From: Urbifossiella limnaea
Lineage (GTDB): Bacteria > Planctomycetota > Planctomycetia > Gemmatales > Gemmataceae
Assembly: GCF_007747215.1 (NCBI RefSeq)
Contig: NZ_CP036273.1
Span: 372,001 to 436,000, forward strand
Reading direction: 5' to 3'
Length of the DNA stretch: 64,000 nt
Both the position numbers and the translations under genes were made by a program. The notes beneath the pieces were generated by a model, which worked only from the letters and a program-made list of their open reading frames with translations, made no database searches and was not told the origin of the DNA. Position 1 is the stretch's first letter, and every line of letters starts with the position of its first letter. Below, piece by piece: positions 42,565 through 50,209 of the stretch.

Positions 42565-43095
42565 ATGCCCACCGAACTCCGCCGCATCCCCTCTCTGCCC
42601 GAGCCCGCGCACTACGCCGACGACGAAGGCCACATCTGGGCCGAGCGAGACGGCGTCGTCCAGCTGTTGAAGGAGCGGGTCCTAAAGAACGGTTACCTGG
42701 CGGTGTCCGTACGAGTCTGCGTGAAGGACTCGATTCGGAACGTCCACGTCCTCGTGGCCGAGGCATTTCTGGGCCCGCGCCCGCCTGGCCAGGTCGTCCG
42801 GCACGTTGACGGCGACAAGCTCGTCAACCGGCCTTCTTCATTGGAGTACGGGACTCACCAGGCGAACGCCGCCGACGCCCGGCGCCACGGAACCGCCCGC
42901 TACGGCGAGAATCATCCGAACGCGAAACTGACCGCTGAAAATGTTGTCGGGGTGCGGTTCGCGCTTCAGATGGGCGTGGCGCGTAAGGCCATCGCGCAGG
43001 AGCTCGGGGTGAGCCTCTCGGCCATCCATGACATCGCGCAAAAGCGGCGGTGGCGCGCCGAGCCGACGGCGGCGGTCGCGGCGGTGGCCCCGTGA
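42565..43095 (+). CDS. HNH homing-type endonuclease with C-terminal HTH
   Basis: The 176-residue protein has an N-terminal NUMOD4-like strand segment (HYADDEGHIWAERDG), an HNH_3-type core (NVHVLVAEAFLGPRPPGQVVRHVDGDKLVNRPSSLEYGTHQANAADARRHG; His-Val-Asp-Gly, Asn and His metal residues) and a helix-turn-helix tail (LTAENVVGVRFALQMGVARKAIAQELGVSLSAIHDI). These are the typical parts of free-standing phage homing endonucleases. The ATG at 42565 is chosen; a longer frame from 42448 is possible. It interrupts two minus-strand defence units. Confidence 0.82.
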   Translation: MPTELRRIPSLPEPAHYADDEGHIWAERDGVVQLLKERVLKNGYLAVSVRVCVKDSIRNVHVLVAEAFLGPRPPGQVVRHVDGDKLVNRPSSLEYGTHQANAADARRHGTARYGENHPNAKLTAENVVGVRFALQMGVARKAIAQELGVSLSAIHDIAQKRRWRAEPTAAVAAVAP

Positions 43096-43196
43096 CCTAC
43101 TTCCTCTGGTTCGACGGTGGCGCCGTCCCCGCCGGGGTCAGCCGCTCCGCCCACCTTACGTGTCGGTCAGCGGCCGTAGGGCGAGGAGCAGAAGAG

Positions 43197-46100
43197 CTAC
43201 GGGGCAGAAGTACTCGCCATCGGTTGGCGCTGCCTTCCCCCCCGCTGAGCTGCGCTCACGTATCTGCCCTCCGAAATCTCGATGGCCTGCCCGAGGGAGG
43301 CAAGCGTCTCAAGCAACTCGGCCACCTTGTCGACGCGAGCCCTCAGGAAGGTCTTCGCAAGCCGCTCCGCCGTTATGGGACCGGATTGGGCCGTGAGCGC
43401 GACGCGGACCGCCTGAGCCTGAGCCGCTAGTGCTTTCGGCCACGGGGTGCGGGCCGCGACCGTCTTCGCAGTGGAGACCGTCTCTTCCTCTTCCGTTAGG
43501 GGGAGCGGCGATTGAGTACCCGCGTCCCCTGCGGGCTTCTGGAAATCGGGCCGGAGCCATCGGACTTCATCCCGGTTTTCTTCGGAGACACGAACGGCGT
43601 TAAGTGCGACTACCCGTTCAAGAATCTGCTGCTCGCCGAGCGATGTCGGCCAGTCGTAGGCCTCAAAAACGGCCCGGTCGAGCTCGTCGTGCAAGTCCTT
43701 CAGGAGGGAAACTAGGCCCTTGTCGTGCGTGCCTTTCTCGTCCGTGCTCAGTGCCTCTCCGGCTCGCAGCTTTGCAAACACGTTGTAGGCATCCGTGAGC
43801 GTGAGACTCGCGTGCATCGCCTGCTGCCGCTTGCGGTGAGCGTCGAGCCGTTCGGCCACGTTACGAATCTTCGCCTTCTGCTCGTCCGAGCAGACAGGGA
43901 ACGGAAATCGTGAGAAGCAGGGCCCGTTTTGGTACCGCGGGTCATTGCCGAACCCCATCCGACCACCAGCAGCCAGGGCCCACGTTACGTGAATCCGACT
44001 GGATAGAACACCCAACACGAAGGCATCCTCGTGAGCTATCGCGACGATGGAGCCGTCGGCCAGCGTGCCAGGGAGGGGAACAAAAACGAAGACGCGGTGT
44101 TTGGCAACCTCGGTCGTGGCGATGAAGCGAGTCAGCCCCTGACACGCGCGGCGGAGCTTCGGGGCGTTCTCTCCGAACAGCCACCAGTTCCGCTTCCGCG
44201 ATTCGCGGCGGTTCTGGTCGCGAGCCGGCTTGACCCGGTCGTAGAGGAGTTGAAGAGCTTCCGGAAACTGTTCGCGGGCCTGCTCCTGGCTGAGGCCGAA
44301 GAAGTCGATGGCGTACACCTCCCGGGGTTGCTTGACGATGTGATTCCCGACGACGTAGCGGGGGAGGAACCGCGAGAGTTCAGCCCGACCGACCAGAAGT
44401 CCCTGCCGTTCGCTCGGCTGGACGAAGAACCCCCCGCCGTCGAGTTTGCGGTCGCCCACGAGCTTGCAGCCCTGGAGGCCCAGATTCTCGTTACTCCGCA
44501 ACGGCTTTGCGGCGCGGACGTCCACCCCGACCGTCAGGTCCGAATTGATTCGCCCCTTGCAGTAGCCGAGGGTAACGGTGTCCGATTCGTTTTCGACCAC
44601 GCCGAGAACCCCGGGCAGTGCCCCGCGCAAACCGACGGTCATTCCGATGCGGACGGCAGCGCCGTCGCTGGCGTCGGTCCACGGGTGGTCGGCGATGGCA
44701 AACGCAAGAGAGAAGTTCTCCTCGTCGGCAAGGTGGGTCTGCACGACCTGGCCGTTGAAGGTCTGGGTGATGCTGTTCGTGGTGATGAGCCCGAAGCGGC
44801 GGGCCTTACCCTCACGAACCAGCTTCGCCGCTTTGTGCCACCAGTACATCACGTAGTCGGCCGTTCTCGGCATGTCGGGGTATGCCTTCCAGAGCGCGTC
44901 GACGTAGCCGTCCCCGAGGGCGAGCCGAACGTCACGGACCCCGATGAACGGCGGATTTCCGATAACGAAGTCGGCCGCCGGCCAAACGGCCTCTTTCGGG
45001 TCCTCGTACCGAGAGCATGGCTCGCGCGCGGTGTCGTCCGGCACTTGCTCCCCGGTGACGGGGTGGGTCTTCATCGTCTTCCCGTCCCATCGAGTGACGG
45101 GGTTGCCGCTGTCGTCGCGCAGGACGTCCTTCCGCTCGAAGCTCAGGACCCCGTCGCGGCACTCGATGTTCCGGAATGCCTTGATGACCGGCTCGGCGGG
45201 TTGGGTATTACCGAACGTCCGGAAGTGCCATTGCAGGTATCCAATCCAGAGGACTAGTTCCGCGATAGCGGCCGCCCGGGGATTGACCTCGATTCCGAGC
45301 AACTGGTGCGGGTCGACGGTGAAGCCGACGGCCTCGAACGAGAGAACTCCGCCGAGGCTCGAAAGCATGTCCCGGGCTTCGCCCTCGATGCGTTTCAGGT
45401 GCTCAAGGGTCACGTACAGGAAGTTCCCGCTTCCGCATGCGGGGTCCAGAACGGTCACCTTCTGAAGGCGGTTAATGAATTCCTGGACCTCGCCCCGAGC
45501 GTCATCGAGTTTACCGGCCTTGGCGCGCGTGACGGCCGCCGCCTTCGCCGCCTCCCACTCCTCTCGCAGCGGCTCGACGATTGTCGGGATGACGAGGCGC
45601 TCGACGTATTCACGTGGCGTATAGTGCGCTCCCAGCTTGTGTCGCTCGCCCGGGTCAAGCGCTCGCTCAAGCAACGTGCCGAAGATGGCCGGCTCGACTT
45701 CGCGCCAATCCGAGCTTGCCGCGGTGATGAGCAGTTCGAGCTGTGCGTCGGTGAGGGGGAGCGCCTCGGCGTTGTGGAAGAGCTGGCCGTTGAACCGGAG
45801 GAGCTTTTTCTCCAGAATCGGCGAAAAGTCACCCCGGTCCATCGCCTCCCACAGCGAGCGGGTCATGGCCGGGAACGAGTCGACCTTTCCCCGCCGACTC
45901 TTCAGGAAGGTTTTGAAGCTCTCCTTCGGGAGCAAGCCCACATCTTCCGCGAACATCGTGAAGAGACATCGCATCAGGAAGCTGGCAACGAGCTCCGGCG
46001 GATGCTTGGAACGTTCGAGCGATTTTGCAAGCTCTGCGAGCTGGACCGCTACTTCTCGGGTTACTTTCGCGCTGTACCGGCTTGGGTCGAGTGACAGCGG

Positions 46101-46745
46101 GTCGGTCCAAAGCTTCTTGAGCCTCTCCTTGATTTCGGACTTGGTCAGGTTACGGAGCGGAATCCGGTGGGAACGCGAGTCCGGGAACGCCACGTAAGTC
46201 TTGCCCGTGCGGGCGAAGTCTGCGTAGAGCTCAATGCTGTGTCCGACGTCGACGACGACAAGAAAGGGAGGCCATCCGTCCGAGGCCGGGAGCGCCTTGG
46301 CGTACAACTCTGCCTGCCCCTTGGCTGCGAGCATGGCATCATCCCAGCCGTGCGTTCCCCGCACGGCAGTTCCCTTCCGCCCCTTTTTTGGGGGGCTGGT
46401 GGCGTCAGCCTTCGCTGCCTCGGCCTTGTCACTTCCCTGTTTCGCTTCGAGAACGAAGCAGTCTCGCTTGTACAGGTCGATGAACTTTGTGGTCGTGTTG
46501 CCCAGCCCGTCGTCGAAGAGAACGGGATGCTCGAACACGTAACTGTTCTGGGTACTGTCCGCTTGGGCAGGTTCGGGGCGGGTTACTTCGAGGAGGTCGC
46601 ACAACTCGCTCAAGAACAGGGCGTAGTTCGCTCGCTCGGCCGCACCCGATTTCTCCCACCGGGAGATGAACGAATCGGCTGTGAGCGTTTGGGCGGCCAT
46701 CGCGTCACTCGACGGGTTGCTTGCACAGTCGTGCGATTCGGTCAT
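43197..46745 (-). CDS. MmeI-like (type IIL) fused restriction-modification enzyme
   Basis: The 1182-residue single-chain enzyme has an N-terminal nuclease with FIDLYKRDCFVLEAKQ, i.e. Asp90-X9-Glu100-x-Lys102, the same spacing as in MmeI. It also has a helical spacer, an N6-adenine methyltransferase with motif I DPACGSGNF (about 434-442), GIEVNPRAA, and motif IV GNPPFIG (about 596-602). A target-recognition and C-terminal helical region follows (FFVQPSERQGLLVGRAELSRFLPRYVVG, NRRESRKRNWWLFGENAPKLR). It should methylate one strand of its site and cut about 20 bases away. The start is ATG 46745; ATG 46700 is an alternative. Confidence 0.9.
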   Translation of the reverse strand: MTESHDCASNPSSDAMAAQTLTADSFISRWEKSGAAERANYALFLSELCDLLEVTRPEPAQADSTQNSYVFEHPVLFDDGLGNTTTKFIDLYKRDCFVLEAKQGSDKAEAAKADATSPPKKGRKGTAVRGTHGWDDAMLAAKGQAELYAKALPASDGWPPFLVVVDVGHSIELYADFARTGKTYVAFPDSRSHRIPLRNLTKSEIKERLKKLWTDPLSLDPSRYSAKVTREVAVQLAELAKSLERSKHPPELVASFLMRCLFTMFAEDVGLLPKESFKTFLKSRRGKVDSFPAMTRSLWEAMDRGDFSPILEKKLLRFNGQLFHNAEALPLTDAQLELLITAASSDWREVEPAIFGTLLERALDPGERHKLGAHYTPREYVERLVIPTIVEPLREEWEAAKAAAVTRAKAGKLDDARGEVQEFINRLQKVTVLDPACGSGNFLYVTLEHLKRIEGEARDMLSSLGGVLSFEAVGFTVDPHQLLGIEVNPRAAAIAELVLWIGYLQWHFRTFGNTQPAEPVIKAFRNIECRDGVLSFERKDVLRDDSGNPVTRWDGKTMKTHPVTGEQVPDDTAREPCSRYEDPKEAVWPAADFVIGNPPFIGVRDVRLALGDGYVDALWKAYPDMPRTADYVMYWWHKAAKLVREGKARRFGLITTNSITQTFNGQVVQTHLADEENFSLAFAIADHPWTDASDGAAVRIGMTVGLRGALPGVLGVVENESDTVTLGYCKGRINSDLTVGVDVRAAKPLRSNENLGLQGCKLVGDRKLDGGGFFVQPSERQGLLVGRAELSRFLPRYVVGNHIVKQPREVYAIDFFGLSQEQAREQFPEALQLLYDRVKPARDQNRRESRKRNWWLFGENAPKLRRACQGLTRFIATTEVAKHRVFVFVPLPGTLADGSIVAIAHEDAFVLGVLSSRIHVTWALAAGGRMGFGNDPRYQNGPCFSRFPFPVCSDEQKAKIRNVAERLDAHRKRQQAMHASLTLTDAYNVFAKLRAGEALSTDEKGTHDKGLVSLLKDLHDELDRAVFEAYDWPTSLGEQQILERVVALNAVRVSEENRDEVRWLRPDFQKPAGDAGTQSPLPLTEEEETVSTAKTVAARTPWPKALAAQAQAVRVALTAQSGPITAERLAKTFLRARVDKVAELLETLASLGQAIEISEGRYVSAAQRGGRQRQPMASTSAP

Positions 46746-46786
46746 CCTGAATCTACCGCCCTCAGTCCGGCAGGGCGTTCCTTGGT

Positions 46787-46831
46787 CAGATGGTAATCCG
46801 CTCGACCTCGCCGAGCGAGAGCATATCGTCT
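46787..46831 (-). promoter_or_regulatory. 45-bp upstream element, copy 1
   Basis: It matches 47609-47653 at 38 of 45 positions and lies 42 bases before the start of the MmeI-like gene on the same strand. It includes CTCGC-TCG-GCGAG, a small dyad. It is probably a shared promoter/operator; see copy 2. Confidence 0.65.
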
Positions 46832-46858
46832 GGGCGGCTGAAGTGCTTGACTGTCCCC

Positions 46859-47587
46859 CTAGCCCTCATCAGGGCCGGGCCACCATTCGGGCACCGTCAC
46901 CCGTAGGCCGTCTGAGCCGGCACGGGCGACGTGCACCCGAACGGCCCATGTATCGTTACCCCACCACGGGAATCCCGCGAAAAGCCACACCTCGCCGGGG
47001 GTGTACCCGCTGAGCGTCCTGAGCACGTACTCGAAGCGAGCTCGGACGCTCTCGGCATTCCCCCGCTCGCTATCCAGAAAGCAGCCGTAAACGACGACTT
47101 TCACCGGGGCCTGGACATCAAGGAGTTTCAGGAAGTCATCGAGTACCATTCGGAAGGTGGTCTCGGGGCTGTTGTACTTCCCCCATTCTGATTCGGCGGC
47201 GAGAGCGATGCCGTAGGGTTTTGGTACCGCCAGCGGCTCGAAATCGAGTCGTTCGATGGCTGGTTCCCAGCTCCGCATCGTGAAATCGAGAAGCCGTTCC
47301 GCGAGACCCCCGGCTTCTTCATTCGGCTCCTTGTGGTGGGGTACGAGTGAGCCAGAGGGGAGGCCGAACATCTCCTCGAAGAACGGACGGCAGTCCCCGA
47401 GCCCTGCGAAGACGGCTGGGGTCATTCGCTTGACGTAGTGGAATAGCGGCGTGTAGCCGGAGTCGCTGGGGGGGCCATCGAACGCCCACAGCGGCCGAAG
47501 CCGCTGTTCAAGGCAGCCCCACACGTGCCGCTCAACCTCGGCGACTCGTTCCGCCACCACGGCGAGAAAGGGCGGACGGGTCGGCAC
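46859..47587 (-). CDS. Hypothetical partner of the MmeI-like enzyme
   Basis: The 242-residue soluble protein has good coding character (LAVVAERVAEVERHVWGCLEQRLRPLWAFDG, FHYVKRMTPAVFAGLGDCRPFFEEMFGLPS, ETTFRMVLDDFLKLLDVQAPVKVVVYG, GEVWLFAGFPWWGNDTWAVRVHVA). No family was recognised. The start is GTG at 47587. Its upstream element (47609-47653) is a near copy of the one before the restriction-modification gene, so the two are probably co-regulated; it might be a regulator, inhibitor or specificity partner. Confidence 0.65.
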   Translation of the reverse strand: MPTRPPFLAVVAERVAEVERHVWGCLEQRLRPLWAFDGPPSDSGYTPLFHYVKRMTPAVFAGLGDCRPFFEEMFGLPSGSLVPHHKEPNEEAGGLAERLLDFTMRSWEPAIERLDFEPLAVPKPYGIALAAESEWGKYNSPETTFRMVLDDFLKLLDVQAPVKVVVYGCFLDSERGNAESVRARFEYVLRTLSGYTPGEVWLFAGFPWWGNDTWAVRVHVARAGSDGLRVTVPEWWPGPDEG

Positions 47588-47608
47588 GGCGGCACCCGCG
47601 AGCTGGGC

Positions 47609-47653
47609 CAGATGGAAATCTTCTCGACCTCATTGAGCGAGAGCTTATCGTCT
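47609..47653 (-). promoter_or_regulatory. 45-bp upstream element, copy 2
   Basis: It begins 22 bases before the GTG at 47587. Seven differences separate it from copy 1, five of them clustered in two short blocks, with GAGCGAGAGC, TATCGTCT, CTCGACCT and CAGATGG all conserved. This is what a pair of protein-binding or promoter elements would look like. Confidence 0.65.
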
Positions 47654-48036
47654 CGACGGTCGTAAGTCCATGTAGTGCGGGCCGACTCGAGGTTCGCGAG
47701 CTGCTGGGCCTTCTACTGCGTCCCGCCGTTCTGGATGTGGTTCGCGATGCCGGTCGCCCGTAAGGTGTGGCATCCGACATCGGCAGAGCGCTCTACCGGC
47801 TCGCGCCCTGGCCGTCACCGGGCTCCCCGCCCAAATTTTGTCGGGGATTTCGGTTGCCCGCCGTCATCCCACCGGAGCAGCCCTCCAGCGGAGGGCTTCG
47901 AGACGACCCAGCAGGAACTCCTGGCCGAACTACGGCCACTCCCTGCTGGGCTGTTGGAAGTCGTCCGTGTCGGCCCCGCCGTGAACAAGGTCCAGAACGA
48001 CTCCCCTGCGTGCATAGCCCCTGCCGCGTGACCCCC
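47654..48036. other. Intergenic, no gene seen; island inverted repeat
   Basis: Only Arg/Pro-rich shadow frames occur. CCCAGCAGG at 47907-47915 and CCTGCTGGG at 47942-47950 form a 9-bp perfect inverted repeat of the word found in other island gaps. Confidence 0.5.
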
Positions 48037-48714
48037 ATGCCAGACGACCCGCCACGCCTCCTCGGCACCTACTCTACCCCGGCCTTCAAGTACGGCGACG
48101 CCGTCATGTGCGAGGTACGAGGGGAAGTGCTCATCACGGGCCTCACGTGCGCCCGCATCCCCTGGCCGGTGGGGAAGCGGCCGGCGAGCCAGGGGCGGGC
48201 GCTGGTGGTGTACGCCGGGCTGGCCGCGGCCGTCCGGCGGGAGTCGTCCGCGGCCGTCTGTTTCTACTGGGGCGTCACCGCTCAGACGGTGTCGAAGTGG
48301 CGGAAGGCGCTCGGCGTCGGCCAGATGACCCAGGGCACCGCCCTGCTGAAGTCCGAGGCGCTGCGCGAGTCGGAGGCGATGGCGGCCGCGCGGGAGCGGG
48401 GGTGGGCGAAGGCCCGTGACCCCGAGCGGGTCCGCAAGATTCGGGAGGCGAAGCTCGGGAAGCCGCGTCCTGACCACGTCATCGACGCGATGCGGCAGGC
48501 GCGACTCGGCGCAACGGCGTCGGACGAGACGCGGCGGAAGCTGTCGGAGGCCAAGAAGGGGAAGCCGCGGGCGCCACGCAAGGAGTGGGCCGAGTGGGAG
48601 CTCGCGCTGCTGGGTGAACTGCCAGACGCCGAGGTGGCGAAACGGACGGGTAGGAGCTACGCCTCGGTGGCGTCAATGCGGCGGAAGGTGGGAAGGGAGC
48701 CGTCGGACCGTTGA
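48037..48714 (+). CDS. Gemmata-type NUMOD3/HTH protein
   Basis: The 225-residue protein belongs to a family expanded in Gemmata relatives: PRLLGTYSTPAFKYGDAVMCEVRGE, GLTCARIPWPVGKR, RALVVYAGLAAAVRRESSAAVCFYWGVTAQTVSKWRKALGVG (helix-turn-helix), then NUMOD3-like Lys/Gly units (VRKIREAKLGKPRPDHV, RRKLSEAKKGKPRAP). A Myb/SANT-like tail ends it (WAEWELALLGELPDAEVAKRTGRSYASV). NUMOD3 units usually accompany homing nucleases, but no nuclease domain is present. The ATG at 48037 is chosen over a longer frame. A DNA-binding role is likely; its function is unknown. Confidence 0.75.
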   Translation: MPDDPPRLLGTYSTPAFKYGDAVMCEVRGEVLITGLTCARIPWPVGKRPASQGRALVVYAGLAAAVRRESSAAVCFYWGVTAQTVSKWRKALGVGQMTQGTALLKSEALRESEAMAAARERGWAKARDPERVRKIREAKLGKPRPDHVIDAMRQARLGATASDETRRKLSEAKKGKPRAPRKEWAEWELALLGELPDAEVAKRTGRSYASVASMRRKVGREPSDR

Positions 48715-48771
48715 CAGGGGCCCCAGGCCCACAACCGGATGCAGCCGACATACACCAGACAGAGGACGGGC

Positions 48772-49215
48772 GTGTCGGACGACGAGTGGCGCACCTGTGA
48801 GGACCCGGCGGCGCTGATTGCCGCCCTCCCAGCCGACACGCCCGAGCGGCCCCTCCGCTTGTTCGCTGCGGCCTGCTGCCGCCGCGTCTGGGGCCTGATG
48901 CCCGAGGACGACTGCCGCCGGGCCGTGGAGGCCGTCGAGTGCGCCGCCGAGGACCCCGCCGCCGCACCGGAGGCGGACGCGGCGCTGGAGGCCCTCCAGG
49001 CCGGCTACCACCGGGTCCAGGGTGCGGAACCCGGGCCGCGGGGGGCGTACCTCGCGGCGACGGTGGCGTGGTTCCACGACCCGGTCGAGGCGGCGCAGCT
49101 GACGGCCCGGTCGGCGGCGATTGCTGCGGCGGGGGACACCGACGGGCCGCGGTGGGAGAAGGAGCGGCGGGCGCAAGCCGAGCTCCTGCGGCGCCTCGTC
49201 GAGCGGCCGGCATGA
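48772..49215 (+). CDS. Gemmata-type repeat-family protein, short form
   Basis: The 147-residue protein (SDDEWRTCEDPAALIAAL, RPLRLFAAACCRRVWGLMPEDDCRRAVEAVECAAED, AAQLTARSAAIAAAGDTDG) is related to the interrupted gene at 24672-25376: both open with an acidic "D-x-E-W-x-x-x-x-D-P" and the "L-x-L-x-A-A-x-C-C-R-R-x-W" block. The start is GTG at 48772 behind GAGGAC; ATG 48739 is possible. It overlaps the next gene by 4 bases (ATGA). Confidence 0.7.
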   Translation: MSDDEWRTCEDPAALIAALPADTPERPLRLFAAACCRRVWGLMPEDDCRRAVEAVECAAEDPAAAPEADAALEALQAGYHRVQGAEPGPRGAYLAATVAWFHDPVEAAQLTARSAAIAAAGDTDGPRWEKERRAQAELLRRLVERPA

Positions 49216-49571
49216 CCGTGGTAGACGATGCCGACTTCAACATCCTCTGGAACGCCGCCGGGTCGCTGGCCGCGGTCGTCGCGGCCGTGTCGGAGGGGTC
49301 GCCGCGGCCGGTTCCTCGGTGGGCGGTGCTCGCTCTGGCGACTGCTCTTCGGCAGGCCGGCGTCTCGCTGCGCGAGCACGTCGATGAGCGCCCGCCTGCC
49401 TCCCTGCTCACCCAGGCCAAGGCCCTCGGGACCACGAGCCTGACCGGCGGAAACCTCAACTACTTCGACCTCCTGCGACGTAGCGCACGGCCGACTGCGC
49501 CTTTAGAGAAGCCCACCCTCGCACTGATTTCGCCGATGGGCAGTCCCTGCTCACGGAGTTCGAGAATCTGA
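49212..49571 (+). CDS. Small hypothetical protein
   Basis: The 119-codon frame starts at ATG 49212, overlapping the previous stop. The first ~90 residues (TVVDDADFNILWNAAGSLAAVVAAVSEG, RWAVLALATALRQAGVSLREHVDERPPASLLTQAKALG) look coded. The last ~30 overlap, antisense, the recombinase C-terminal fragment and look like read-on into another gene. The natural stop may have been lost. Confidence 0.5.
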   Translation: MTVVDDADFNILWNAAGSLAAVVAAVSEGSPRPVPRWAVLALATALRQAGVSLREHVDERPPASLLTQAKALGTTSLTGGNLNYFDLLRRSARPTAPLEKPTLALISPMGSPCSRSSRI

Positions 49572-49806
49572 GACAGTACCGATGTGGCTGAAGCGTATGG
49601 CAGTCTGTGAATGCCCTCGGCTGCGAGCACGCGGGCGACCTGCTTGCGGTTGAGGCCGGTCTGGTGGCCTATCTGGCGTGGCAGCAACCCCTGTTGGTGC
49701 AAGGCGATGACTCTCGCCCGCACTTCGGGGCAGATGTGCTTGTTGAGCTGGGGGACGACATGGACGGTGAAGGGGATGGGCAATGTGCAGACTGGTCCAC
49801 GTCCTG
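49460..49806 (-). pseudogene. Detached C-terminal part of the serine recombinase (two HTH motifs)
   Basis: The open minus frame carries CPEVRARVIALHQQGLLPRQIGHQTGLNRKQVARVLAAEG and LELREQGLPIGEISARVGFSKGAVGRALRRRRSK, two resolvase-like helix-turn-helix units. It has no in-frame ATG or GTG (only TTG at 49783), and the frame runs open through attR. Joined at the core to the recombinase codons at 20502-20507 it is in phase, adding PGRGPVCT plus 107 residues. So it is the 3' end of the intact circular-form gene, expressed here only if TTG is used. Confidence 0.8.
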
Positions 49807-49830
49807 GACCGCATCGACCTGCACGTCGAG
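49785..49830. other. attR junction
   Basis: Element sequence (half-arm AGACTGGTCC at 49789-49798) meets comM at the GA of 49807-49808. The chromosomal half (49809-49822) pairs at 9 of 14 positions with the attL chromosomal half (20487-20500) about the same GA, as expected of an attB dyad. Confidence 0.85.
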
Positions 49831-50193
49831 GTGCCCGCGGTGCCGTTCGCGGAGCTGACGGCGAAGGCGGACGGCACGCCCAGCGCCGGGATGCGCGAGC
49901 AGGTGCTGGCGGCGCGCGACCGGCAGCGGGCGCGGTTCGGCGGCGACGGCTCGGCGGTGAACGGCCGCATGACGGGCCGGCTGATCCGCAAGCACTGCGC
50001 GCTGGACGCGGACGGCGAGGCGATGCTGAAGGCGGCGATGGACGACCTGGGGCTGTCGGCCCGCGCCCACGACCGCATCCTGCGGGTGGCGCGGACGGTC
50101 GCCGACCTGGCCGGCAGCGCCGCGGTGACGCCGGACCACCTGGCCGAGGCGATCGGCTACCGCACCCTCGACCGCAAGCTGTGGGCGGGGTGA
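49807..50193 (+). pseudogene. comM: comM/yifB 3' part
   Basis: The 128-residue C-terminal domain of the Mg-chelatase-like ATPase: DRIDLHVEVPAVPFAELTAKADG, AARDRQRARFGG, LDADGEAMLKAAMDDLGLSARAHDRILRVARTVADLAG (sensor-2 type Arg), and HLAEAIGYRTLDRKLWAG. It continues exactly where the 5' part at 19352-20503 stops. An upstream island ATG at 49783 (CRLVHVL then DRID) is in frame, so a fragment might be made, but it lacks the ATPase core. Confidence 0.93.
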
Positions 50194-50209
50194 CGGCCGG
50201 GCCGCCGGG

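Larger units (their letters stand above)
20501..49808. mobile_element. 29.3-kb serine-recombinase integrative element inserted in comM
   Basis: The element is bounded by a shared core GACCG at 20501-20505 and 49807-49811, both in the same codon phase of comM. Deleting 29,306 bp from one core to the other restores CTC GAC CGC ATC GAC, i.e. an uninterrupted comM of 511 residues, the usual YifB length. The left end carries a large serine recombinase and the right end its detached C-terminus. Cargo includes probable defence genes, phage/plasmid-type genes (DUF932, GP88) and a polymerase-like gene. No conjugation or virion genes are evident, so it is an integrative mobilisable or satellite-like element. 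Confidence 0.93.
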
